A program made the translations under genes and the position numbers. A stretch of 7,692 nt of DNA from Deltaproteobacteria bacterium (GTDB lineage: Bacteria; Desulfobacterota; Desulfobacteria; Desulfobacterales; Desulfosalsimonadaceae): contig JAJRPH010000504.1 of NCBI GenBank assembly GCA_024280875.1, positions 1-7,692 of the forward strand. Direction: 5' to 3'. Below, piece after piece: positions 1-6,422 of the stretch; within the stretch, counting starts at the first letter, position 1; each line of letters begins with the position of its first letter. Under the pieces are notes generated by a model. It was not told the DNA's origin, searched no databases, and saw nothing but the letters and a program-made list of their open reading frames with translations.

Positions 1-340
1 AGCTCCGGCACCTCGGCCAGCACCGTCTGCACCGACTGCACCAAAGCCGACTGCACCAAAGCCGACTGCACCAAAGCCGACTGCACCAAAACCATCAGCT
101 CCGGCATCCAAACCAGCAGCTGCAGAAGGCACTCCTTTGATCGCTCCGATGCCCGGAATGATTGTTAGCTACGCGAAAGAAGTGGGAGATTCGGTCGAAA
201 AAGGGGATTCGGTTGTGGTTCTGGAAGCCATGAAGATGGAAAATTCTCTGCCGGCACCGGTTAGCGGAACGATTAAAGCGATTAATTACAAGAGCGGAGA
301 TTCGGTTTCCAAAAATGATGTGCTCTGTGTAATCGGATAG
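1..340 (+). CDS. Biotinyl-domain protein, C-terminal part (carboxylase/decarboxylase biotin carrier)
   Basis: The reading frame is open from the window start (codons begin at position 2) to the TAG at 338-340, so the 5' end is missing. About 112 residues are visible. The first ~45 are an Ala/Pro/Lys/Thr linker with PTAPK repeats. A biotin/lipoyl-attachment domain follows, starting near IAPMPGMIV. It has the canonical biotinylation motif EAMKMEN, with the acceptor lysine codon at 233-235, and ends in the usual SGDSVSKNDVLCVIG-like strand. In the family, this domain is a swinging arm carrying carboxybiotin between carboxylase and carboxyltransferase sites. The sequence alone cannot separate the C-terminus of a pyruvate/oxaloacetate carboxyltransferase subunit (PycB/OadA-like) from a stand-alone biotin carrier of a methylmalonyl-CoA decarboxylase, transcarboxylase or acyl-CoA carboxylase. 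A TTG at 137 could be read as a start, but it lies inside the domain and the frame continues upstream, so it is not used. Being 68 bp upstream of sucC suggests a role in succinate/propionate metabolism (inference). Confidence 0.9.
   Translation, partial: APAPRPAPSAPTAPKPTAPKPTAPKPTAPKPSAPASKPAAAEGTPLIAPMPGMIVSYAKEVGDSVEKGDSVVVLEAMKMENSLPAPVSGTIKAINYKSGDSVSKNDVLCVIG
32..91 (+). repeat. Four tandem copies of a 15-bp coding repeat (PTAPK linker)
   Basis: The unit CCGACTGCACCAAAG occurs at 32-46, 47-61, 62-76 and 77-91. The last copy has A in place of the final G. Each unit is in frame and encodes Pro-Thr-Ala-Pro-Lys, inside the flexible Ala/Pro linker before the biotin domain. Copies are identical except for one synonymous base (AAG to AAA, both Lys), which points to recent expansion by slippage. 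Length changes in steps of five residues would keep the frame. Confidence 0.95.
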
Positions 341-408
341 TTTTAATTTAGCCATCCTGCTACTTTTTATGGGACCATCAAAGTTAATTTCAGGCTGGAG
401 AAGAATGT

Positions 409-1575
409 ATGAAAATCCATGAATTCCAGGCAAAACAAATTTTTAGAAAATATCAGATCCCGACACCGACCGGCGGCCTGGCGCTGGATTCTGAAAAAGC
501 CAGGCAAATAGCTTCAGAAATCGGGCAGTTCCCGGTTATAGTGAAAGCTCAGATTCATGCCGGCGGGCGAGGGAAGGGAGGCGGCGTTTTACTTGCCCAT
601 TCCCTGGATGAGGTTTCTCAACATGCGAAATCTATTATCGGCATGAATCTGGTGACACATCAGACAGGCCCGGAAGGCAAAGTTGTTAAACAGGTTCTTG
701 TGGAACAAGGCGTTAATATAGAAAAAGAATTATATTTAAGCCTTATTCCGGACAGGGAAACCTCCTGTATTCTTGTGATTGCCAGTGAGGCCGGCGGAAT
801 GGATATCGAAGAGGTTGCTGCGACAACGCCTGAAAAAATTATCAAGGTCTATATCAATCCCTTGAGCGGTATCCAGCCGTTTCATTGTCGGAAAGTATCC
901 TTTGGTTTGAATCTTTTTCCAGCCGTGATGAAGGAATTTTCTCAAATGCTCACCCGGCTGTATCAGTTGTTTATTGAAAACGACTGCTCTTTGGTTGAGA
1001 TTAACCCGCTGGTCATTACAAAAGAAAATAGGGTCCTGGCGTTGGATGCCAAAATGGACTTTGATGACAATGCAATGTTCCGGCATAAAGATCTTCTGGA
1101 GTTCAGGGATTTAGATGAAGAAGATCCTCTGGATGTAGAAGCATCAAAATATAATTTAAACTATATCAATCTTGATGGAACGGTCGGGAATATGGTCAAT
1201 GGCGCCGGCCTGGCCATGGCCGTGATGGATACCATCAAGCTGGCAGGGGCAGAACCGGCTAATTTTTTGGATGTTGGGGGCGGAGCTACAGCGGAGATGG
1301 TTGAAAACGGGTTTAAGATCATTTTAAGCGATCACAAGGTTAAAGCGATATTAATCAATATTTTTGGCGGGATTCTGCGTTGTGATGTCTTTGCGAATGG
1401 AGTTGTGGAAGCCGCACGCAAAACTAAAATAAATGTTCCGCTTGTGGTCAGAATGGAAGGAACTAATGTCGAAGAGGGAAGGCGAATTCTTAAGGAATCC
1501 GGGCTGGCTCTTTTTACTGCTGATGACTTGAAATCCGCCGGTGAAATTGTATCAAAAATTGTTGTCTCTCAATAA
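409..1575 (+). CDS. sucC: Succinyl-CoA synthetase (ligase) beta subunit
   Basis: This is the nucleotide-binding subunit of the cytoplasmic enzyme that interconverts succinyl-CoA + NDP + Pi and succinate + CoA + NTP. It has 388 residues, the same length as E. coli SucC, and appears complete. The N-terminal ATP-grasp domain (about 1-235) shows KAQIHAGGRGKGGG near residues 46-59. The EINPLV motif places Glu197 and Asn199, and Asp213 lies in LDAKMD; these match the E. coli nucleotide/Mg-binding positions. The C-terminal flavodoxin-like domain has NFLDVGGGAT and ILINIFGGILRCD (Gly320-Gly321). Residue 20 is proline, as in the E. coli enzyme, where this loop has been linked to nucleotide preference, so ADP use is likely but not proven. 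The ATG at 409 is supported by GGAG at 397-400 with an 8-nt spacer. sucD follows after 34 bp, so the two are almost certainly co-transcribed. Confidence 0.97.
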   Translation: MKIHEFQAKQIFRKYQIPTPTGGLALDSEKARQIASEIGQFPVIVKAQIHAGGRGKGGGVLLAHSLDEVSQHAKSIIGMNLVTHQTGPEGKVVKQVLVEQGVNIEKELYLSLIPDRETSCILVIASEAGGMDIEEVAATTPEKIIKVYINPLSGIQPFHCRKVSFGLNLFPAVMKEFSQMLTRLYQLFIENDCSLVEINPLVITKENRVLALDAKMDFDDNAMFRHKDLLEFRDLDEEDPLDVEASKYNLNYINLDGTVGNMVNGAGLAMAVMDTIKLAGAEPANFLDVGGGATAEMVENGFKIILSDHKVKAILINIFGGILRCDVFANGVVEAARKTKINVPLVVRMEGTNVEEGRRILKESGLALFTADDLKSAGEIVSKIVVSQ

Positions 1576-1609
1576 TGATGGCTTCGTAAAAATAGGAAAT
1601 TTATTTCAC

Positions 1610-2485
1610 ATGAGTATTTTCGTTAATTCCGATACGCGGCTGCTGGTTCAAGGGATAACCGGTAAGGAAGGCCAATACCATACCCGTCAGTGTGTTGCTT
1701 ATGGCACTGATGTAGTTGCCGGTGTAACACCGGGCAAAGGCGGTTTTGATATGGACGGCATTCCCGTTTTTAATGGTGTTCAGGAAGCCGCGAAACATAC
1801 ACACGCCAATTGCAGTATGATATTTGTCCCACCGCCATTTGCCGCTGATGCGATTATGGAATCAATCGACGCCGGTATTGAATTAATCATTGCCATTACC
1901 GAAGGAATTCCGGTGCTGGATATGATGAAGGTGAAACAGATAATTACAGGCTCCGGCTCCCGTTTGATTGGACCGAACTGCCCCGGCATTATAACCCCCG
2001 GACAGGCAAAAATCGGCATTATGCCGGCACAGATACATAAACCCGGAGGACCCATCGGCGTGGTTTCTAGATCCGGAACACTGACCTATGAGGTGGTATT
2101 TCAGCTCACCGGCCAGGGAATCGGGCAGACAACCTGCATCGGCATAGGTGGTGACCCGATTAACGGCACTAATTTTATTGATTGCCTGGAAGCATTTGAA
2201 AATGATCCTGAAACAAAGGGAATTGTGATGGTTGGCGAAATCGGTGGAAACGCCGAAGAAGATGCCGCCGAATTTATTAAATCCAATGTAACCAAACCGG
2301 TTGTCGGGTTTATTGCCGGACTAACAGCTCCACCCGGCAGACGTATGGGCCATGCCGGTGCCATCACAAGTGGCAGCAGCGGTACGGCGAGGGCAAAAAT
2401 CGAAGCATTAAAAAAAGCAGGGGTTCATGTTTGTGAAAACCTGGGATATATCGGCGGGATATGTGCTGAAATTTTTCAGTCTTAA
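1610..2485 (+). CDS. sucD: Succinyl-CoA synthetase (ligase) alpha subunit
   Basis: This is the CoA-binding and phosphohistidine subunit, pairing with the product of the upstream gene. It has 291 residues (E. coli SucD has 289). The N-terminal Rossmann-type CoA-binding domain carries LLVQGITGKEGQYH, followed by GVTPGKGG and FVPPPFAADA. IGPNCPGIITPG leads into the ligase domain (GVVSRSGTLTYEV, IGGDPINGTNF). The catalytic histidine that is transiently phosphorylated lies in GRRMGHAGAITSG, codon 2351-2353, His248. The frame is open upstream to 1541, overlapping sucC. I chose the ATG at 1610 because it has AGGAAA at 1594-1599 with a 10-nt spacer, and because the protein then begins like the family just ahead of the CoA-binding strand. 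The longer reading would add 23 residues without family precedent. Confidence 0.97.
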   Translation: MSIFVNSDTRLLVQGITGKEGQYHTRQCVAYGTDVVAGVTPGKGGFDMDGIPVFNGVQEAAKHTHANCSMIFVPPPFAADAIMESIDAGIELIIAITEGIPVLDMMKVKQIITGSGSRLIGPNCPGIITPGQAKIGIMPAQIHKPGGPIGVVSRSGTLTYEVVFQLTGQGIGQTTCIGIGGDPINGTNFIDCLEAFENDPETKGIVMVGEIGGNAEEDAAEFIKSNVTKPVVGFIAGLTAPPGRRMGHAGAITSGSSGTARAKIEALKKAGVHVCENLGYIGGICAEIFQS

Positions 2486-2558
2486 AAAATTCCATGCAGA
2501 ATAATCGCTTAATTAATCTGCTGTAGATTTTTTTGGTTCCTGCTTTTCCGACAGCAGT

Positions 2559-2588
2559 TTAACTGATGATAATTAAAACGTTCATAAT
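2559..2588 (+). promoter_or_regulatory. Candidate sigma-70-type promoter for sdhCAB
   Basis: TTAACT at 2559-2564 (4 of 6 matches to TTGACA) is separated by 18 bp from CATAAT at 2583-2588 (5 of 6 matches to TATAAT). Transcription would start near 2595, leaving a leader of about 15 nt that just includes the GGAGAA ribosome site of sdhC. The 124-bp gap after sucD is the longest untranslated stretch in the + strand block, which fits a separate sdh promoter. This rests on motif matching only. Confidence 0.35.
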
Positions 2589-2597
2589 ATGTCATCT

Positions 2598-2603
2598 GGA
2601 GAA
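2598..2603 (+). promoter_or_regulatory. Ribosome binding site that fixes the sdhC start
   Basis: GGAGAA lies 6 nt before the ATG at 2610. The alternative in-frame ATG at 2589 lies upstream of this site, so the Shine-Dalgarno sequence would fall inside the coding region. No purine-rich site precedes 2589. This decides for 2610. Confidence 0.75.
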
Positions 2604-2609
2604 TGCGTC

Positions 2610-3251
2610 ATGAACTGGTTTATTGCATTTCTTGGTTCTTCGATCGGTAAGAAGTTGATGATGGCGCTTACCGGCCTGTGTTTTTGTCTTTTCCTGTCAA
2701 TTCATTTAATCGGTAATTTAACCCTATATGGCGGAAAAGCTATGTTCCTGTCCTATGTTGAACATCTTCACGCTTTAGGACCCTTAATTAGCGTTGCTGA
2801 GTTTGGTTTGCTGACATTTGCCATCATTCATGTCTCAACGGGTTTGATCCTGTTTTGGCAGAATCTGCAGGCCCGCCCCATTCGATACAAAGTCAGCAAG
2901 AGAGCCGGTGGGCGTACTATCGGATCCTCAACCATGCCGTATACGGGTGTGTTGATTTTAATTTTTATAGTGATTCATTTATTAAACTTTCATTTTATAG
3001 ATCATTCCCGTCAAACGGTATTCCAGGCCATGAACTATACATTTTCTGCCTTGCCGTATGTTATTTTTTATACATCAGCGGTTATAGTTGTGGCAATTCA
3101 TGTCAGCCATGGTTTTTGGAGCCTTTTTCAAACACTTGGGGCCAATCATACGAAGTATATGCCTGCGATAAAAGGGTTGGGTATCATACTCAGCGTGATC
3201 TTTGCCGCCGGGTTTGGTTTCATTCCTGTGTATGTCGGTTTTATTATGTAG
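2610..3251 (+). CDS. sdhC: Succinate dehydrogenase/fumarate reductase cytochrome b558 subunit (diheme, type B)
   Basis: This is the membrane anchor that carries electrons between the iron-sulfur subunit and the quinone pool through two hemes b. It has 213 residues from the ATG at 2610, near the size of B. subtilis SdhC. Five hydrophobic segments are visible (about 16-38, 58-84, 108-129, 145-170, 188-211). The four expected heme-ligand histidines sit one per helix I-IV: His32 (SIHLIGN), His74 (IIHVSTG), His123 (VIHLLNF) and His164 (AIHVSHG). A single anchor gene with four such histidines and the order C-A-B defines the menaquinone-linked type B class (B. subtilis Sdh, W. succinogenes and Geobacter Frd). 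The residue two before His164 is Ala162. In W. succinogenes FrdC that position is Glu180, the key residue of the transmembrane proton path, so that path looks absent. sdhA follows after 13 bp. Confidence 0.94.
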   Translation: MNWFIAFLGSSIGKKLMMALTGLCFCLFLSIHLIGNLTLYGGKAMFLSYVEHLHALGPLISVAEFGLLTFAIIHVSTGLILFWQNLQARPIRYKVSKRAGGRTIGSSTMPYTGVLILIFIVIHLLNFHFIDHSRQTVFQAMNYTFSALPYVIFYTSAVIVVAIHVSHGFWSLFQTLGANHTKYMPAIKGLGIILSVIFAAGFGFIPVYVGFIM

Positions 3252-3264
3252 ATAAGGAAAGGTT

Positions 3265-5193
3265 ATGAAAGCGGATACAAAATTGGACGCGAAAATTCCC
3301 GCAGGACCGCTGGAAGAAAAATGGGACCGGTACCGGTTTGATTTAAAACTCGTGAATCCTGCGAATAAAAAGAAATTTGAGATTATTGTTGTCGGTACCG
3401 GCCTGGCAGGTGCTTCAGCAGCTGCAACGCTGGCTGAACTCGGGTATCATGTTAAAAATTTCTGCATTCAGGATAGCCCGAGAAGAGCCCACAGCATTGC
3501 CGCTCAGGGCGGTATTAATGCGGCCAAAAATTACGCCAATGACGGAGACAGTGTCTGGCGGTTGTTTTATGATACCATAAAGGGGGGCGATTTCAGGGCA
3601 CGGGAAGCCAATGTCTATCGCCTGGCCCAGATAAGCAATCATATTATCGACCATTGTGTTGCCCAGGGGATTCCATTTGCCAGGGATTATGGCGGTTTTT
3701 TAGACAATAGGTCGTTTGGCGGGGCACAGGTTTCCAGAACATTTTACGCCAAAGGCCAGACCGGTCAGCAGCTGTTGATAGGAGCTTACAGCGCGCTCAT
3801 GCGGCAGGTCTCAAACGGAATGGTAAAACTCTTTCCCCGCAGGGAAATGATGGATCTGGTGATTGTTGACGGTAAGGCCAGGGGTATTGTGGTAAGAAAC
3901 CTGATCACCGGTGAAATGGAAACTTATGATGCCCATGCCGTGGTTCTGGCAACCGGCGGTTACGGGAATGTGTTTAATCTTTCCACCAATGCGATGGCAT
4001 CAAACGTCACCGCAGCTTTCCGGGCCTATAAAAAAGGCGCTTACTTTGCCAATCCTTGTTTTACGCAGATTCATCCCACATGTATTCCGGTTCACGGGAC
4101 ATTTCAGTCAAAACTGACATTAATGAGTGAAAGTCTTCGAAACGATGGCCGGGTATGGGTACCCAAAAAACCGGGGGATAAACGATTGCCCGGGGATATT
4201 CCGGAATCGGAAAGAGATTATTTTCTTGAAAATAAGTATCCCAGTTTCGGGAATCTTGTTCCGCGAGATGTGGCTTCCAGAAATGCTAAAGAGCAATGCG
4301 ACAAGGGAAAAGGTGTCGGTGAAACCGGTCTTGCCGTGTATCTTGATTTTGAAGATGCCATAAAACAAGTCGGGGAAAATGTGATTGCCGGTAAATACGG
4401 CAACCTATTTGAAATGTATAAAAAAATAACCGGAGAGAATCCCTATAGAGCCCCAATGATGATTTTTCCGGCAGTTCATTATACCATGGGCGGTCTTTGG
4501 GTGGATTACAACCTGATGAGTACGATCCCAGGCCTGTTTGTACTTGGAGAAGCCAATTTTTCCGATCATGGCGCCAATCGCCTGGGTGCAAGTGCCCTGA
4601 TGCAAGGGCTTGCCGATGGGTATTTTGTGATTCCTTATACCATTGGCGGGTATCTGGCCCAGACGTCTTTTTCTAATGTGAATCCATCAATCAGTTCAGA
4701 ATTTAAACAAAGCGTTAAACAAATTCATGAGAAGGTTGAAAAACTTCTTTCAGTAAACGGTAAACGGACGGTTTCAGAATTCCACCGTGAGCTTGGGCTG
4801 ATTCTCTGGGAGCATTGCGGTATGTCACGAAACGAAGAGGGTTTATCAAAGTCCTTATCCATGGTTAATAATTTACGACACGAATACTGGGAAAATGTAT
4901 ACGTGCCCGGGACCGGCAAAGACTTCAATCAAAGCCTTGAAAATGCAGGGCGTGTTGCGGATTTTCTGGAATTCGGTGAATTGATGATCAATGACGCCTT
5001 GGCACGAAAAGAATCATGCGGTTGTCATTTTAATACCGCTTTTCAAACCGAAGAGAATGAGGCCAAACGAGATGATGAAAATTTTTGTCATGTTGCTGCC
5101 TGGGAATATACCGGTGATGCCCAAAAGCCCAATTCCCATAAAGAGTCATTGTCATTTGAAAATGTTGAATTAAGCCAGAGGAGCTACAAGTGA
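3265..5193 (+). CDS. sdhA: Succinate dehydrogenase/fumarate reductase flavoprotein subunit
   Basis: This is the catalytic subunit interconverting succinate and fumarate, with covalently bound FAD. It is peripheral on the membrane, bound to the iron-sulfur protein. It has 642 residues, in the long W. succinogenes/Geobacter size class rather than the ~590 of B. subtilis. The dinucleotide-binding motif VVGTGLAGASAAATLAELGY starts near residue 41. The FAD-linking histidine is His76 in RRAHSIAAQGGINAA. Active-site candidates are His270 (QIHPTC), Arg292 in SESLRNDGR (proton-shuttle arginine), His405 (VHYTMGG) and Arg439 (NRLGASALMQ). The C-terminal segment with ESCGCHF and RDDENF is typical of the family. 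The ATG at 3265 has AAGGA at 3254-3258 with a 6-nt spacer. The last codons overlap the sdhB start by 4 nt. Sequence does not tell oxidation from reduction; the Geobacter homologue works both ways. Confidence 0.97.
   Translation: MKADTKLDAKIPAGPLEEKWDRYRFDLKLVNPANKKKFEIIVVGTGLAGASAAATLAELGYHVKNFCIQDSPRRAHSIAAQGGINAAKNYANDGDSVWRLFYDTIKGGDFRAREANVYRLAQISNHIIDHCVAQGIPFARDYGGFLDNRSFGGAQVSRTFYAKGQTGQQLLIGAYSALMRQVSNGMVKLFPRREMMDLVIVDGKARGIVVRNLITGEMETYDAHAVVLATGGYGNVFNLSTNAMASNVTAAFRAYKKGAYFANPCFTQIHPTCIPVHGTFQSKLTLMSESLRNDGRVWVPKKPGDKRLPGDIPESERDYFLENKYPSFGNLVPRDVASRNAKEQCDKGKGVGETGLAVYLDFEDAIKQVGENVIAGKYGNLFEMYKKITGENPYRAPMMIFPAVHYTMGGLWVDYNLMSTIPGLFVLGEANFSDHGANRLGASALMQGLADGYFVIPYTIGGYLAQTSFSNVNPSISSEFKQSVKQIHEKVEKLLSVNGKRTVSEFHRELGLILWEHCGMSRNEEGLSKSLSMVNNLRHEYWENVYVPGTGKDFNQSLENAGRVADFLEFGELMINDALARKESCGCHFNTAFQTEENEAKRDDENFCHVAAWEYTGDAQKPNSHKESLSFENVELSQRSYK
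5178..5183 (+). promoter_or_regulatory. Ribosome binding site supporting the GTG start of sdhB
   Basis: GAGGAG lies inside the last codons of sdhA and 6 nt before the GTG at 5190. Together with the 4-nt GTGA overlap, this supports a non-ATG start and translational coupling of sdhB to sdhA. Confidence 0.8.
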
Positions 5194-5945
5194 TATCAAA
5201 GACTATTAATTTAACATTAAAGGTGTGGCGCCAGAACCGCGAAGAAAAAAAAGGGCGTTTAGAAAATTATCATGCAAAAGACATCTCCGTTGATATGTCA
5301 TTTCTTGAAATGATTGATGTGGTTAATGAAGATTTGACTAAAAACCGGAAGGAACCCATTGCATTTGATCATGACTGCCGGGAAGGTATTTGCGGGATGT
5401 GCGGTGCTGTTATTAACGGTCGGGTTCACGGGCATGAAAAAGAGACCACATTATGCCAGCTGCATATGCGCCATTTTTCTGATGGTGATACCATTGTTAT
5501 TGAACCCTGGCGGTCACGTGCTTTTCCTCTGATCAAAGATCTTGTGGTTGACAGAAGCGCTTTGGATAGAATTATTGCCGCCGGCGGGTATATTTCCGTG
5601 AATACCGGCGGTGCGCCGGATGCCAATGGATTACCCATTGCCAGGGAAGTTGCTGAAACAGCATTTAATGCGGCTGCCTGTATCGGGTGCGGGGCCTGCG
5701 TGGCGGCTTGCCCCAATGCGTCGGCCATGTTGTTTGTCAGCGCCAAGGTTTCCCACCTTGCGCTGCTTCCTCAGGGAAGACCCGAAGCGGCCAAGCGCGT
5801 TCAAGCAATGGTGCGACTGATGGATGAATGTGGTTTTGGCAATTGTTCAAATGAAACCGAGTGTGAAGCTGAATGCCCCAAGGGTATATCCATTTTAAAC
5901 ATTGCCTGGCTGAATCGGGAATTCTTAAAAGCAGAATTTTCTTGA
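5190..5945 (+). CDS. sdhB: Succinate dehydrogenase/fumarate reductase iron-sulfur subunit
   Basis: This subunit passes electrons between FAD (SdhA) and the hemes (SdhC) through three clusters. It has 251 residues. The N-terminal ferredoxin domain binds [2Fe-2S] through Cys63, Cys68, Cys71 (DCREGICGMC) and Cys89. The C-terminal domain has CIGCGACVAACP. By family spacing, Cys164, Cys167, Cys170 and Cys229 would hold [4Fe-4S], and Cys174, Cys219 and Cys225 [3Fe-4S]. All eleven ligands are present; Cys214 is extra. The segment SAMLFVSAKVSHLALLPQG is characteristic of the Bacteroidetes/Geobacter/actinobacterial branch rather than the E. coli one. The start is GTG at 5190, overlapping the sdhA stop as GTGA, with GAGGAG 6 nt upstream. 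The next in-frame ATG is well inside the ferredoxin fold, so GTG is the credible start. Codons 18-21 contain a run of eight A (5245-5252). Confidence 0.97.
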   Translation: MISKTINLTLKVWRQNREEKKGRLENYHAKDISVDMSFLEMIDVVNEDLTKNRKEPIAFDHDCREGICGMCGAVINGRVHGHEKETTLCQLHMRHFSDGDTIVIEPWRSRAFPLIKDLVVDRSALDRIIAAGGYISVNTGGAPDANGLPIAREVAETAFNAAACIGCGACVAACPNASAMLFVSAKVSHLALLPQGRPEAAKRVQAMVRLMDECGFGNCSNETECEAECPKGISILNIAWLNREFLKAEFS

Positions 5946-5983
5946 TTCATTTTAATTAAAATTGTTGTATAGAAATCAGATAT

Positions 5984-6013
5984 AGAAAAGTTGTAATGAA
6001 TAGAGACTTTTCT
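5984..6013 (+). other. Weak A/T-rich inverted repeat between sdhB and the small gene
   Basis: AGAAAAGT (5984-5991) and ACTTTTCT (6006-6013) can form an 8-bp stem with a 14-nt loop. It is A/T-rich and followed by only a short T-rich stretch, so it is not a convincing terminator. It could be an operator, a leaky attenuator or chance in A/T-rich spacer DNA. The surrounding 99-bp gap (5946-6044) has only poor promoter matches. Confidence 0.2.
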
Positions 6014-6044
6014 TCTTAAATTGCGCGAGAATAAGGAGAATTGC

Positions 6045-6353
6045 ATGAAAAAAATTAATGTGGCAGGGATGTCATCTTTGATCGGCGGGCTTTGCTATTT
6101 TGGCTATCATGAACTTTCCGGTTTTATGGGTAAATCCGGTAATCTGAATGCTTACAACAAACAGCCAGGTATTGGACCGAATAAGTCGTTGTATGATGTT
6201 CTTGATGTTGCGAATTTTGACTGGATTGGCAGTATCCCGTGGAAACCGATTCAGGATGCCGCAAATTATGTGGTGAACATGCCAATGTGGCTATTGATGG
6301 TCATTGCCGGGTCTTTTTTACTGATTATTGGCGGGATATTTGTTAAAAAATAG
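6045..6353 (+). CDS. Small putative membrane protein, function unknown
   Basis: I do not recognise this 102-residue protein. The ATG at 6045 is well supported by AAGGAGA at 6033-6039 with a short spacer; a TTG at 6021 would lie upstream of that site and is rejected. The N-terminus is MKKI followed by a moderately hydrophobic stretch (about 8-25, SSLIGGLCYFGYHELSG). Next is a polar Gly/Asn/Lys/Pro-containing region (about 28-50), then an amphipathic part with WIGSIPWKPIQDAANYVV. The strongly hydrophobic C-terminal helix (about 80-100, WLLMVIAGSFLLIIGG) ends in FVKK. Lysines at both ends suggest a hairpin with both termini in the cytoplasm and the middle outside (positive-inside rule, inference). 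The first segment could instead be a signal or peripheral helix. It lies 99 bp after sdhB and just before a strong terminator, so it may be the last gene of the sdh transcript. No heme-binding or metal motif is visible. Confidence 0.85.
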   Translation: MKKINVAGMSSLIGGLCYFGYHELSGFMGKSGNLNAYNKQPGIGPNKSLYDVLDVANFDWIGSIPWKPIQDAANYVVNMPMWLLMVIAGSFLLIIGGIFVKK

Positions 6354-6373
6354 GTGACAACTTTTGTTTTTAG

Positions 6374-6422
6374 TGCCGGAGGATAGACAATCGTTTCCTC
6401 CGGCATTCTTATTTATTTTTTT
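6374..6422 (+). terminator. Rho-independent terminator ending the + strand block
   Basis: A perfect 10-bp inverted repeat, TGCCGGAGGA (6374-6383) and TCCTCCGGCA (6396-6405), has a 12-nt loop. It is followed on the + strand by a T-rich tract, TTCTTATTTATTTTTTT (6406-6422). It begins about 20 bp after the stop of the small membrane protein gene. On the - strand the sequence after the stem is A-rich, not T-rich, so it should act mainly in the + direction. It may weakly serve the convergent S1-domain gene too. The T tract overlaps the end of that gene. Confidence 0.93.

Noticed and set aside
736..1086. Antisense open frames inside sucC, sucD, sdhA and sdhB
   Set aside because: They have no ribosome site and no recognisable domains, and they lie fully opposite strongly conserved coding sequence. 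They are shadows of the real frames.
1541..1609. Longer sucD start overlapping sucC
   Set aside because: It would add 23 residues unlike the family N-terminus. The ATG at 1610 has its own ribosome site and gives the usual length.
2518..2557. Inverted repeat CTGCTGT / ACAGCAG between sucD and sdhC as a terminator
   Set aside because: The stem is only 7 bp with a 26-nt loop, and no T tract follows it (TTTAACTGATG). The T run lies inside the loop. It is too weak to call.
2855..3268. Second + strand frame of 137 codons within sdhC
   Set aside because: The translation is a frame-shifted reading of the cytochrome b gene (low complexity, many Cys/Tyr/Phe). The true frame has heme ligands and membrane helices.
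5942..5971. Promoter TTGATT-18-TGTATA before the small gene
   Set aside because: It matches only 4 of 6 and 3 of 6 consensus bases in A/T-rich DNA, where such matches are expected by chance.
6021..6044. TTG start adding eight residues to the small membrane protein
   Set aside because: The strong AAGGAGA site lies downstream of this TTG and is correctly spaced for the ATG at 6045.
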